Made by a program: the position numbers and the translations under genes
Shown: in pieces, positions 1 to 12,700 of the stretch
How the letters are laid out: every line of letters begins with the position of its first letter
Numbering within the stretch: the first letter of the stretch is position 1
The notes under the pieces: model-generated
What the model was told of the DNA's origin: nothing
The model's database searches: none
What the model saw: only the letters and a program-made list of their open reading frames with translations
DNA from: Limnomonas spitsbergensis
Lineage: Eukaryota > Chlorophyta > Chlorophyceae > Chlamydomonadales
DNA length: 64,000 bases
NCBI GenBank assembly: GCA_037349105.1
Contig: JAYJMM010000095.1
Coordinates: 1,736,001-1,800,000 of the forward strand
Direction: 5' to 3'

Positions 1-83
1 GGAGAGCAGCATCATAGCCCTGCGCCCTGACCTGGATTATACCTTTCTCTGGATGTTTTAATTCCAGTGACAGCGGAACCATG

Positions 84-359
84 GAGCTGTTAACTGATGA
101 CGGCCTCATGCACCTCACCGTTCAAAAGGTTGTTTCTGAGTTCCCTCTAATATCGATGTCCTAGGGGTTCATCCGAGCTGCTAACTGATGATGGCCTCAT
201 GCACCTCACCGTTCAAAAGGTTGTTTCTGAGTTCCCTCTAATATCGATGTCCTAGGGGTTCATCCGAGCTGCTAACTGATGATGGCCTCATGCACCTCAC
301 CGTTCAAAAGGTTGTTTCTGAGTTCCCTCTAATATCGATGTCCTAGGGGTTCATCCGAG
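84..359 (+). repeat. 91-bp tandem repeat made of a duplicated LRR exon start
   Basis: Near-identical 91-bp units start at 84, 175 and 266, and a fourth begins at 357 and runs straight into the LRR exon at 360. Each unit begins with GAGCTG and contains the sequence coding LTDDGLMHLT, the first residues of that exon. It then continues into about 55 bp that ends in an in-frame TAG. Only the last copy continues into HLVGLTRLAV. The array therefore looks like repeated copies of an acceptor plus exon start. Confidence 0.85.
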
Positions 360-3300
360 CTGCTAACTGATGATGGCCTCATGCACCTCACCCACCTGGT
401 GGGCCTCACTCGGCTGGCTGTGACGCCCATGGGCCTGGAGGTGACAAAGCGCGGCGTCAGCTCCCTCCTGGCGGCCCTGCCTGCATTACAGTGCCTGGAG
501 CTGGGCCTGCATCATGTGGGACAGGTGAGATAGCGGTCCTTGAGATCAAGAGCGGCTGGGCAGCCAGGAGCCCCAGTCGCAGTGCCTGGGGTTGGGACTG
601 CATTCCCCAACTGCTCCCCGCTCCCTCCCTCCCCCCCCCTGCTCCCCTGTTCCCCCCGCTCCACCTCCACGCCCCATCTTATACCCCTGATCCGCCTCTC
701 CCCGTCTCCCTCTGCTCCTCCCACCCAGGTGAAGGCTGAGTATGTCTCCATCTGCTGCCCTGCCAAGACACTTACTTAGACATCAATTGAATTCATATTA
801 TGCATTATAAGCCGGGGGAGTGTTGGGGACGGGTCCAACCCCCATAGTGACAGGACCCTTGCCCTGCCCCACCTCCGTGCCCAAAACAAACGCTCCCCTC
901 TCCCCCCCTAGGTCAATGCCATGTGTGAACTCACCCTTTCCATCCCTCACGGCTTCCCCCCCTCAGGTAAATGCTGTACGTGACCCCAGCAGTGCCCAAC
1001 ACGTCTCCCTGGTCATCAGCGACCCTGACGCCTCCCCCCTGGAGTGGTCCTCACTTCTGACCAGCTGCACACTGTGCATGTGCGCATCGCTGAGCAGCCT
1101 GAGGCTGGGGCTGATCAAGATGCCAGACGCGACCTTCATGCTGGCGCTGGGTGAGAGGACATGCGGGGTGAAGGGTGGACAGGGGTTGGTGGATCAATCC
1201 TGGCGCTGGTGAGAGGGCAGGGTAGTGGACAGGGCTCATCCATGCTGGCTGTGGATGCGGGGCTTATCTCGGGTTATGGGTGTCCTCATGCTGGTGCTGG
1301 GTGAGAGGCAGGGGCACGGCATCCAAGGAGGGGCCCTTCTAGAGTGTCAGGTTGTCACGTGGATACATTTTAGGCCTCCTGTGTGTGCTGATCAAATTCA
1401 CTTGTCCTTCATTAGTGCACAATTGATCAGAACGGACGGTCAGCCCTGCCTCGCTCTCCACCCCGAGTCCTCAACCCCTTCGTCCACGCAGGCGCTCTCT
1501 CCTGCCTGACTGAGCTCAAGCTGGCTGTCAGCCCAGCCTCGCTCTCCACCCCTCCCTTCTCCCTGGATCTCATGACACTGACTGGACTGCAGCGGCTGGC
1601 CTCGCTGGACGTGGCCACCACATGCAGGGTGGCGATGCCCCTGACACCGCGCATAGTGTCCCTTGCGGCGCTGGCCTGGCCAGGTGGGGGATATGGGTAG
1701 ACGGTGGAGGGATTGGGGACCCTGACCTCAACGCCGAAAAGCAGGGGCTTGAGTTTGCCAGGGATGAAACAGGAAAAATGTGTCTCATGCAATTTGCCGC
1801 TGTTACGTTGCGGCATCTCGGGTACCAGTGTAGCCTTCTATAAGCTTGCAATCGACCTCAAACCCAAAACCTTTGGGGCCCGTTGTTTGCGGGGACAACT
1901 CTCAAGCACCATCTTGGACCCAAACTGAATGAAAGGAATGACTGCTGAAGAACGTCCCCACTATTTCTACCAAATGTCAAACCTGCTGCTGGCATTTCTG
2001 TCCATGATCAAACCCACTGATCCAATTATCAAACCCATTTTCTCTATCAATTCGGAAATCGACTCCTTTGCCGTCTCTCACTACCCCTACCCATTACCTC
2101 GATCCCTCTCTCGCCCTATCCCTCTTTCGCTGCCCTAAACCCTAAATTGTAAACAAGGCCTTGCCTGCTTGCCGCTGTCAGTCAACACCCGGCAATGGAT
2201 TCTGCCAAATTGGCATCTGGAGCCAAGCCCACTATCTATCTTCCCTGGCTTGTCAATTTTATATATCTTGAACCCTTGGCCTTACCCTCTGCATTAGGCC
2301 TGACCTCCCTCGCCCTATCCGTCATGGCCCGGCCCAAGCTCGTGGTGGAGGCCCTCGGTCTGCTGGACCTCTTTTCACGCCTCCATGCGCTCAGCCTGTT
2401 CAGCCCACTGGACTACATAGACTCAGATCAGCAGGTGCCGGGCAGCCGGCAGGTCGGCACCGCTGCCGGGTGCAGGCCCGCGGCAGAGGTCAATCTCTCC
2501 TACCTCCCGCTTGGGCTCAAGCACCTGCATATAGAGCACGCACACCTTGTGACACGCACACCATCGTGTGGAGGGGCTGTAGCCGCCCTGGCTGGAGGTG
2601 CAACAGCAGCAGCGTCTGGGTCAGCCGAAACGGCGACCATTACAAACGGTACTGGGTCTCGTAGCCTGCCGGGCCTGCAGACGCTGGAGGTGGATTCGTG
2701 TGAGCTGCATGACGGTGCCCTGATGGACATCCTGCGCGCTTCGCCCGGCCTGCGGCACCTAGAGCTCATCAGCGTGAACGGTGTCTCCGGACCAGGCTTG
2801 CTGGCTGCTCTGTCAGGCATGACAGCGCTGCAGCATCTTGTGCTGACCGACATATCAGAAGGAGCGCCCGAAGGGGGCGACTGTGCCACCGCACCTAGCA
2901 GGCGCACCGCCCTGGCCTCACTTAAGCAGCAGCAGGGGCAGCCACAGCAGCGGCTGGTTTCGGAGTGCCTGGAAGGGCTGGGCGACGCGTTGGCGGCGGC
3001 AGCAGCCTCCCTGAGGCACGTGGAATGGGCGCCCGGCGCAGACCTGCTGCCGGCGGCATTCATGAGGGCGGTGGGGCCGGCCGTTTTCAGCCGCCTTACA
3101 GCCCTCAGATTTTTGTATGTCGATGCGGAGGAGGATTTTGCTCGCCTTGGCACAGAAGCCTCCTGGGCCAGCGGCAGCAGCAGCGGGGGAGGGAGGGATG
3201 TGGATCATGGGAGCGGCAGGGGCAGCGGAGGAGGGGGAGGAGGAGATAGCCATGCTGCCTGCTCTTGGCAGCAGGAGATCAGGGCCTGCCTGCCGATGTG

Positions 3301-3394
3301 CACGGTGACTGCGCGAGCGTCACAATGCATGTCAGAGTATGACATCTATGATGATGTCATGATCCATGCTAGTGGCGCGTTGAGGTGGGCATAA
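360..3394 (+). CDS. Leucine-rich-repeat protein (3' part, four exons)
   Basis: Exons are 360-524, 967-1150, 1492-1683 and 2298-3394 (stop TAA 3392-3394). Phases close at every join, giving 545 residues. No start codon is assigned because the gene probably begins upstream of the window or in earlier exons. Repeated LxxLxLxx patterns are clear: LVGLTRLAV, LPALQCLELG, LTELKLAV, LQRLASLDV, LTSLALSV, LHALSLF, LKHLHI, LQTLEV, LRHLEL and LQHLVL. Irregular 24-30 residue spacing suggests an RNI/AMN1-like horseshoe for protein binding. The last exon carries Ala- and Gly/Ser-rich low-complexity stretches. No kinase, TIR or NB-ARC domain is seen. The partner is unknown. Intron 1 contains two extra acceptor-like copies of the exon-2 start. 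Confidence 0.72.
725..985 (+). repeat. Three successive acceptor/exon-start look-alikes in LRR intron 1
   Basis: The sequences AG|GTGAAGGCTG (about 729), AG|GTCAATGCC (about 910) and AG|GTAAATGCTG (967) are each preceded by a C-rich tract and followed by similar bases. Only the third opens an exon whose phase fits both neighbours. The other two look like older copies of the same 3' splice site. Confidence 0.5.
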
Positions 3395-4582
3395 CCAAGT
3401 TTTCGTGTGTGAGATTAGGTGTTGCCGCAGTTGACTCATCCAGAGTGTGAACGCGGTGTGTTTTAACTTCAGAGGTGTGAGCTACAGTGATGTGAACGTT
3501 GTGTGTTTTAGTTCTGGATGTGTTACAGCGAGGTCTGAAAAAACGGCAGGTGTTATCTCTGCAGTTTGTTCTCCTCTCAGCCCCCTTGCCTGCCTTTTCC
3601 TGTCTCTTTGCTTCGCCTCACAGAGGCATTAAAAGCTATGGTAATAGCGGATAGTGGCTGAACACCAGGAGTGGTTTGGTTAAATAATCATTAACCTTTG
3701 GGTGCACACTGCCGTCAGATGCTTGCACCTTTTCAGGGCGGGCGCAATAAGGACGAGCCCTTCCTTGTCTCTCAAGGGTTCCATTTACTTTTTAAATCTG
3801 GCCACTTAAAAAGGTCCATTGGAGAAAGACAAGAATAATGACTTGTGTGCTTACTTTCGATTAGTCCTTACATCGGCTGCAAATGTGTTTTTAAGCAGTT
3901 ATCGGTATCTATGGCCAAGCCGTCTTCTTATTGTGGTGCTGCTGAAGCTTTGATTCATGTAAAACAAAGTTTAAAAAAACTGAAACACTAACAAAATATT
4001 GCAGCGTTATGCGTTCAACGCTGGAATTGACCAGGTTGCAGCTTCATCAAAATGATTGTGAGATCCTCAAGAGAAAAGCACGACAATGCCCCTTACTTCC
4101 CACAACCTTCGTCCACAGCCTTCCGTAGTCGTCAGGGAGGATGCCGAGAGCTTAAAAAGTGTGCAGCCCATTGGTGACCAGCAGACAGGCGTGCTGAGCC
4201 CAGATCACTCAGTGAGCGGCCTCAGTGGATGATTGGTGATTGCCGCGAAAGTACAGTGCGCAGCGCATTTGTAGGGTTGTTCAAATTACTGCCTGGCCCC
4301 TTTCGACACAAGGAGGGAGGAGCCTCCCTTAGATGGCTGTGTTTACTCTGCAACAACTAAATTGTACAGTCCAGGGTGCAAAAGGGCACTGGGGACGAAT
4401 TTCCCATCTTAGACAAATCAAACACTACAAACAGACACAATGGGGCCCTATCCAGCAGCTCAGACTAGCGATTCCTAAATTCCACCTCAGATTTCCCACC
4501 AGCCCATTAGCTCGCAGGAATGATAACGCTGCATGTGCCGCGTCCCTTTTCCCATACAGAGCGCACATGCTATGATGTATAA
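3395..4582. other. Intergenic region between the LRR gene and SDH3
   Basis: These are the convergent 3' flanks of the LRR gene (+) and SDH3 (-). The sequence is AT-richer than the exons. No open frame with recognisable protein similarity, RNA gene or repeat was seen. Confidence 0.5.
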
Positions 4583-6640
4583 TCACATGAATGCGGCAAT
4601 GAGGGCCAGGACACCCGACACTATGAAGATGCCTTTAGATAGCAGCTCCACCTGGGGCAGCTCCAGCCAGCTTGTCTTGTCGGCCTGCAGCGAGACAGGC
4701 GGAATATAACCATTTTGGGTTATCCGGCTGTCATAAAATGGGTGAGGGAGTCTTCAAAATATTAGCAGGCTCAGCATTCTATCGCAGAGGAGCACATGCT
4801 TGGCTCTTCCCCAAACAAGAAACGGGGAAACTGAAACAGGAGGAAAATAAACCAAATGACAGTTGACAGGCTCTTACCTGGTTGCCGATTTTGCTGTGGT
4901 CCCACAGAAAGTGTCTGACTGCGCCAACATAGTGGTAGAAGATGGTGTATGCAATGGCAAACTTGAAGGGGAAGAGGATCACCGGGTGCGTGGCAGCCAC
5001 GGAGGTGATGACACCGGAGAGGTTGCCGGTCAAGGCGATGTAGCCAGCGCCGATAAAACCTGCAACAAGTGCAGAAGAAAGGGTAAAGCACAAGAAATGC
5101 AGACGTCAGAGTGAAGCCATCATATTATTTATAGAGTTCAAGGTTGTGATGTTTCCATAAATCAGGTGTAAGACAAAAAGTTTGAAGTACCCATACAAGA
5201 ACAATGAATTGTTTTAAATACCGGGGCCAGAACTCCCCATCATTGAAAATGAGCAACTTTCTACTTTCGACCTTTTGGAGTACATCATACATGTTCACAT
5301 GCCTTACAGCTTTCTCAGATTGGATATAATATGATATGCTCAAGACCTTAACGAAGTACTAGTTGTTGGCACATTTACCACTGATAGTGCAGTACAGGTA
5401 GAACTGATTATAAATCAAGACCAGTACCGGGAAATATAAATTATAATAATTTCATGATTCACGCTCTTGGCAGGTGAGGTCACAATAATCACCAGATGTT
5501 GTAAGCCCAGCAGGCACGACAGAAAAATCTGGTCAACATGGAAGAGACAAAAGGTGGTGGACTAAAAGTGTACTGCAGTGCACATCAGAGACTGTCTATC
5601 TTGGGGCTTGCAGGGGACGGGCATTTTGTCATTCATCAAAAGCAAAATTGTTTAAAATATGGATTTCTTTCTCGTTTTCAAGGTGATTGCTGTTAGTACA
5701 GGTATGTTGAGTGAGCACAAAATCGACTGGCCGTGATTTGGGGGAGGGCACATTCCACGACCTCTCCCTTAGCAGCCCCTTCACCCCTGGAAGCTGCATG
5801 ATACAGAAACAGCACCATTGAAAACGTCTCCTGATCTACCCTGGGCTGGATGCCGCATGCTCCAGATTGCACATACCCACTGACAGCGCGACCCCGGTGA
5901 CCCTATTTGCAATGGAGCTGATAGCTCCCAATGGGAACTTGTAATGCGTGGTTTTCCCATCGATCTCCACAACGTCAGGCGAGAGCGGCCGCTTTTTAAT
6001 CAGCTGCAATACAGAACAAGGGTTTGGTTTTTCAAAGAAGAAGACGAGGAGGAGGGGTGTTACAGTGATGCATTACTTCACACTGACTCCATGACAATGC
6101 ATTAATGCCAGAGGATTGACAAATAGACTGAAGCTCAGGGTTGCAGGCCGATGGAGCTGAAAGATTCTCTCCTCAAAGCCATCAGAGGCAGGAAGAAACT
6201 GAGGTAATATTATACTAGAGCAGCACAGGTTTTGCCTGGTCAGCCCACAGTTGCACAGCTTTTATGGTCAGGTAGGATGGCCAAGTGAAGTCTGCAAATG
6301 CATGCTGATGGCTTTGATATCCCATGTCCATACATGGGACAAAGGGAAGAACTTCGAGAGCCCGTACAGATACAAGTACGTAGGCAAGGACAGGCAATGG
6401 ACCATGCAAGGGCAACAGCACTTTCCTTAGGTTCTGCTACTATGTTTTCAAGCAGGCATCTCTAGATAATTAGTAGTTGCAGATGATGCCCAGGCTCACG
6501 TCAAGGTGATTGGGGGGAGTTCCCAAGAATGCTGTGCCCTCGGTGTACTCGGACGGCTTTCCCCAGAACTCAGGGATCTTGTCGCCTCCGATGCCTCTGC
6601 GCATAATTTCACACAGGTTGAAACAAGCGGGGCGTAGCAT
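4583..6640 (-). CDS. SDH3: Succinate dehydrogenase cytochrome b560 subunit, mitochondrial complex II
   Basis: This is the large membrane anchor of complex II. It binds haem b and ubiquinone in the inner mitochondrial membrane together with SDH4. Exons on the minus strand are 6640-6500, 6003-5877, 5059-4878 and 4684-4583; all phases close, giving 183 residues. Family signatures are RPLSPDVVEI, then SSIANRVTGVALSVG (first helix and quinone/haem region), then YHYVGAVRHFLWD, which carries the conserved His and the RHxxWD motif, and a final hydrophobic helix, GIFIVSGVLALIAAFM. The start MLRPACFN opens a basic, acid-poor leader compatible with a mitochondrial presequence. An in-frame upstream start was not found within about 40 nt. 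The gene is divergent from SDH4. Confidence 0.9.
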
Positions 6641-6992
6641 GATGCCAAAGGCAATACTGAGTCGTTCGGAGGGGCAACGACATGATGATGTTGTCGGGTT
6701 TTTTACCTGAACTGCTGAGCTTGTGATCCGGTCAGCTCAAGCGCAAGCTCCCTTAGCGGATTAGCATGAGACTGAAGTTGCTGAAGGATGCGTCGAGACG
6801 AGTGCCGGAGCATTTCTAACTGCTGCACTAAATAAAGATCGCAATAATTGTGTAAGATTGAAAGGCCACGCGTCTATGAACCCAGTGCAGCCCCAGTCCC
6901 ATGCCCGTGTGGTTGTTCGATCGAGCTCCGAAACTTATATATGCTACATTGTGAGGTTGGGGAGACCGACGGAGTAAGTATCGTGTGATAAA
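6641..6992. promoter_or_regulatory. Putative bidirectional promoter of SDH3 and SDH4
   Basis: Only 352 bp separate the two divergent start codons, so both promoters and both 5' UTRs must lie here. A TATA-like TATATATG sits at about 6936-6943, roughly 50 nt before the SDH4 ATG. No clear TATA box was seen for SDH3. Shared control of two subunits of one complex is inferred from layout only. Confidence 0.55.
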
Positions 6993-8222
6993 ATGAACGT
7001 CATGAATGCGGCAAACCTGCAGCGTGTCCTGTCAGGTAAGCCTGTCGAGTGATGAACATCATCGTCATCCACTCCTACAAAGTTCTAACCTCGCCTTTAA
7101 ACCTTCAGCTGACACATCAGCTGGATCCCTAAAGGTCCATGAGCTGTGCAACTACGCGCTAGCAGGGGCCACGCCACTGGCCATCTTGTCGTCGCCGGTG
7201 CGTATTGGGGTTCTTAACAGCCCAACTTGCATAAATTGCCTGGAATGATCTGGCATAGTTCTCATTTGACCTACCTGTACCACCTACAGGGCAGCATCAT
7301 CCAAAAAGGCACAGACATGGTTCTTGCCTTCGCCATCCCTGCGCACATGCACATCACAATGAATGCTTGCGTCACAGACTACCTTCCTAAAGTGGCAAGA
7401 GGTAAGAGGGTAGTTGAGGATCCTCCATGCATTCCGACCAAGCCATGGAATGGCTGGTGGGCACCGGTATCCAGCCATCCGAACAGTGCTTTGCATTTGA
7501 GACAAGCTTATGTTTCTTTCCATGGTCCCGACCAGCATGTTGGGGGCTGCTCATGCCACCTCAGGCAAGGTATGTGTTTGGTGCTGACATTGTTGTAGAG
7601 TTCCTTTCGAAGGGCTTCACAGCCACTTGTCTGTCACATAGTTGCAACCGAGCATATCACAGGGGCTGCCCACATTTGCATGACTAGCACCCTGCCTGAA
7701 TATACATTATGGGTCAACTGCAAAGTTTACACCAGTTTTTCCATGCAAAGCTGAGCGCAGTAGGCCAAAACAATTGCAGTGGGTCTTACCTTACTGCAGC
7801 CAAAATGAAGCCCCCCACCTTACCTCCTCATCAGTCTTGTTGCATGGTAGCCTACACATTGTTAATTGATTCTTAATGGATGGATTCCTTAATCCGCGCC
7901 CCAGGCTTATCCCTGGGCTTCTTATCATATTATCATTTTGGTTTCTCTCTTTAAGTCTGCGGTGCATGGGGGTTTGAATGCACAAGAAGACTCATGAGCG
8001 ACTCGTCCAACACGCGCCAACGAGCACCCTGTCTTCTGTGGCTTTGCAGGGCCAGCACGCTACGCCCTTCTGGGTACATCCACAATCACGTTCCTGGGCT
8101 TGCTGAAGCTCAACCTCATCAGCGGACCTGGAATCACAGAGTCCATCCGAGGGCTGTGGTACCGACCCAAGAAGGATCCCAACGCTGAGCCGCCCGCAAA
8201 GAAAGGTTTCTTTTCGCACTAA
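6993..8222 (+). CDS. SDH4: Succinate dehydrogenase small membrane anchor, mitochondrial complex II
   Basis: This is the SDHD-type anchor that pairs with SDH3 to bind haem b and ubiquinone. Exons are 6993-7035, 7109-7197, 7290-7401 and 8050-8222 (TAA); phases close, giving 138 residues. Key features are a hydrophobic segment VLAFAIPAHMHITMNACV carrying the His used for haem binding in this family, then the conserved TDYLP, then a second hydrophobic helix TFLGLLKLNL and a short charged tail ending KKGFFSH. The protein starts MNVMNAANLQRVLS, a plausible short presequence. The length and order of motifs fit SDHD/SDH4. The alternative start at the second Met (residue 4) cannot be excluded. Confidence 0.87.
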
Positions 8223-9787
8223 TAAGAAACAGCACGAGGTGGAGGACCTAAGGCCCGGCAGTGAAGCCTTGGCAGCGGATATGTTCTGGCAGCGCGCGGC
8301 AGAGAGGCAAAAAAATCATGCAGTCGCGTCCATGGTCTTTGCTGGGGAGTGGCAGAAAGGTCATGTCCCCTACGCATGAGGCTCCCACATACGTGGTGCC
8401 ATGTAGTTAGCTAGGTATATGACTTGATGAGGCCCCAGCTTTACCTGCTCAATGCAAGTGTTCATGACAGACTGTCCCAATGTTTCCAGCTTCATGTGAT
8501 GCTTGGGTCCATGTCTGTACATCAATCAATGGCAGGCTAGCACGTCTATGCCCACATCCTGACGGTGTTGGCCCTTCAAGTCACACTAACGTATTCAGTT
8601 GACAAGTCAGTAGCAACCCAGCCACCTGGCAATTGTCTCGAGTGTTGATCCCTACGTGTACCTATTTACTACTTACCATATAGACGAGATGATAGTGCAC
8701 GTTTTCCGTCTGGTGAGGAAATGGATCGCTGATCACTGAAAGTAAAGTTGTTGAGCCTCGAAAGAAGGAAACAGGCCAGGGGCAACGATAGTGTACTTTT
8801 TATGTACCAGCATGTCAGCAGCGAAGTTTTAAGCTTAACCCAGAGATGGCATTGGCGCAGAGACACTGAGGAACCTCGGTACTTGTTCAACCAAATCAGA
8901 GAGGGGACACTTGACCAGCTTTCAGTAAGTTTCAGTAGTTTGACTGAGCGATACAGGACAGTTTGAGGCAAATTAGTGGTTAACATGGCAGTGCACTAGC
9001 AGAAAGACTGCTAAGCTTGCACGCGGCAACCAAGGTCGCGAAAAAAGGAGACGCACCTTGTCATGATAAACAGATGATAGTAGTGTAGAGCCTAAGAATC
9101 ATTGGAATGCCACAATAACTAGCATCCACTCAAAATATTCCTTAACAATCTGCTATGGAGGAGCACTACCAAGAGTACCTCAAGGTTATAACTTTGCTCG
9201 GTTGCAATGGGCTAGCGGTCGTCCTTTGTGTCATGGGGATTCATATCCTCCTTTTCCCCCTCTCAAGGATAACATATTGTTTTCTCTCCTACAGAGCTGA
9301 GGAGAACCCCTCTCAAAGATGAGAACCCGTGATCCATAGCACAAACGGGGGGTCTCGTGGACAGATGCATGCAAGGACAGTCGAAAGAGCATGTCAGCTG
9401 CTCTATCGAGAAGGGCCCTGTCTTAGTGAAACGTCAGTAAATTGTGATGGAGCCATACAACTCTACCCGCTCACAGAAAAATAACAAGTTTCAACTATTT
9501 CCACAGCCTTTTTACATGAATTTTATCATACACAGAGCGCAAGGAGGCGCAATAGGAAAAAACAATAGACACATGGAAGTCAAGCCAAGTACGGGTATTA
9601 AAACACTGTTTGCGATAGACATGTCTCCCCACTTCTGGTCCAGGTAACAACTAACAACGACCCGACATCGAAAATTGTGAGCCTAAGGAGCTGGGTCCTC
9701 ATAGGGACCGGTCTGCTGAACTATCAGAGTGGCCTGAGCCTTACAGATAATATAGGTGCACCTGACACACTGCTGTTTCAGCACCAC
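8223..9787. other. Intergenic region between SDH4 and the oxidoreductase gene
   Basis: These are the convergent 3' ends of SDH4 (+) and the saccharopine-dehydrogenase-like gene (-). Open frames around 8669-8986 occur on both strands but have no recognisable composition or motif. No RNA gene or repeat was identified. Confidence 0.5.
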
Positions 9788-12700
9788 TTACGAATTCTTT
9801 ACAGCTTTACCCCCCACCTTGGTGACCTCCCAGGTCATCCCCGCTGCCCGCAGCCTCTCCACCAGGACCATGCCCAGAGCTGCAGCAGGAGTCAAGACGC
9901 CACCCTTGGGGCAACCATTGGCCTCTACCTTGTCAGCATCCAAGGCCAGACACAGCCCCACCTCCAGCACCAATCGACTGGAGCCCCAGTACCCTGCGTC
10001 ACGCCTGGCTCGGAGGAAAGGATCAAGGATAGTGAGTGATCAAAGGGTGCAAGTGTAGAAGTTACAAGGCATAACAAGGCCATGTTAAAATAGTTTTCAG
10101 TGGCGCACCATAGTGACTAACGCAAATAGAAGGGGCCTACAGGCAGCAGAGGGCACTCCCTGGGTCAAAGAGAACATGCCTGGGCAGCTAAAATATGATG
10201 CAGACCTAGGGCGGATAGACGAGGGGGGCAGGCAATTTTTAACGCGTGCGTGCCCAAAACGATGATATCATAAATTGATTGGGGCAGGAATCATGGAGGT
10301 GAAGTAAAAGGGTTACGGCTTTGTTTCTGTTTGTGAAATGATCGCGTCTCTTCTGCATAGCAAACGGAATGTCCCCCCTGCAGCTCTCACCTGTCCCCAC
10401 AGGTTCCTTGAACCAGTGTTGGTGCCTGGCCAGGTGCCTCCTCAGTCTCCGCCAGCAGCTCATGGGTCCAGTAGCCCGTCTTCTGCATCTCCTCGGAGGG
10501 GCCTTCGCCAGGCGCTGGCAGGTACCTGCAGCGTTGCATGAAAAAACAGGTGGGCTGTTGGCCTGCCGGCAGGCATGTCACATGTGTGGGCCTGTGGGTG
10601 GGGCTGGGCGTGAGAGCAGGCATCAGATGAGCAGCAGTGCAGTACATGTGCCTGGATATTGAAGGCAGGCACTTTCCTAGCCCCTTGGCCCTTCTGTCCT
10701 ACTGCCGTCAGGGCCTACTGAATGTGCCAAAGAGGTGCAGGGATAACAGTTCAGGTTTGTTCCTAAACCTCACAACTTTTCGCTTTTTTACTGCTTCACT
10801 AAGATCCTGCTTCAATTTTTAACCTTGGAACCGGCGCTTTAGACTGCATCCTGGAAGCTAGCAGCAGGTTCGTCGGTTCCTCATCCACAGCACAGCGTTG
10901 GGAAGGTATGCGCCCTACACACCGTAACGCGAAATCCTTGAGAGCTGAAACAGTGAACACCAGCCCTATTGCCACCATGGCAGATGTGATCCCGACTGCC
11001 TTGGACCAGCCAGACCAGCCATCACCCGTCTTCACCATCTCAAGGTACCTGCATGGAGCAGGGGAGCCAGGTTAAGGGGTGAGGGTCCAGGATTTTGTAA
11101 CGATCCTAGAAACCTAAGCGGACGTTAACTACATCTGGATTAGGTTATTAGGATCGTTACAGATTTCGAGTTTTGGAGCAGGCTTAGGGGGTCATGTTGC
11201 AGACTCAGGATGGTATGATCCAGATTTCAAGGATAAGTCCAGCAGGGCATCAGAATTAATGCATGGGACAAGTGCCTGCATACCAGTTCGAGTTATGAAT
11301 GAACTATGACAGTAATTGAAGCTCTCCAGATCACTTAAGCGAAGGTCTTCCACCTCTGCCTTGACCATATTCACGACAATATAACGGAACACCTACATCG
11401 GGCGGCTGGGTGGTCACCACCGGGCTGCTGTGCACTTGACCTTGGCCTATGGCCAGTGGCTCAAGCAGCAGGGCACCAGTGCCTGATTTACATGGTGACT
11501 GAAGTGTAGCGAAATACCCCACAAGAAGCCTCTCATTTCCACGTCCGTTTTGGGGGCACCCCCCAACCCACTTGAAGTCTTTGCCGTAGCTCTCCTTGGC
11601 CAGGGCATTGCTCAAGTGCACAATCCGGGAGTTGACACCCTCCATAACAAAAGGACCGGCCCAGGAGTCCGCCTGCTTGATGAACGTCGCTGCTAGAGGG
11701 GCGGGTTTGTCACTGCCTCTCCTGCATAGCCATCCAGGGGATGATACAAGATGCTTATTACACACACGTCCTGTTGAAGACTCTGGTGTTGGACCAGGCA
11801 GGTTCATGCGCAGAGCAAATCCACTAGTTCAAGCCATTTAAAAGAGGATTGGAAAAGACTGTCAGGGCCCCTTCAACCTCCAAAACAACTTTCAAAGAAG
11901 CAACCTCAGAGAACGTGTGTTTGGAATCACTTGCAGCCCATCAGGACAACAATCCAGACAGCCCACCCAGTCATCGGAGTGCCACTCCAGACAGCCCGGC
12001 TAGGTGCGAGCTATCCTGGATCATGTGTCGCACGGCCCTGACACACTCCCCACAACACCTCGCCTCGGCACAGGAACAACAAATCACATTCTGAGCGCGC
12101 CATGTTCCTCGAGAGAGCTCCCAGCCTGTCTACGTAGGTCGCGCAGTACGCGAGATGGCATCCAAAACACAAGTCCGAAACGTTGCCCCCCAGGCCGGCC
12201 CTCCTCCTCCTGCTTGTCCCGCTCTCTCACCAGCTAGTCTGCTCAAGCTTGAACTCGTCCCACTCACCCTCCGGCTAGTCTAGCAAGGTAGTAGGCATCT
12301 GTGCCTGACGCCGTCGACTCGCTGAGGTACTCGGGTTGGGACATGAGCATACCACTGGCAATGGTGCCTCCGCTAACACCGCCCTTGGAGTCGCCCACCA
12401 GCGTCATGACCTGATTAGGATTAGAAAGATGCAGCTCGGGGCAGGTCCAAAGGTTGAGTCATGTCTTCACCTGATTCAGATGGCACCCTGTGCCTGCTCC
12501 AAAAAACATGCTTCATGTTTCAAAGCGATTCACATGACATTGAGGGCAACCATGGGGTCAATTCAAGCTTTTCCAGGGTAGCCAATTAATCACTGCACGA
12601 CAGGGAATGCACAATGAAATACTGCAACAACTATAGACCCTTCAAGAGGCCTGCACAAGGCATCCAGTGCCTCTGGGCAGCAAGGTCCAACGAGGTTAAC

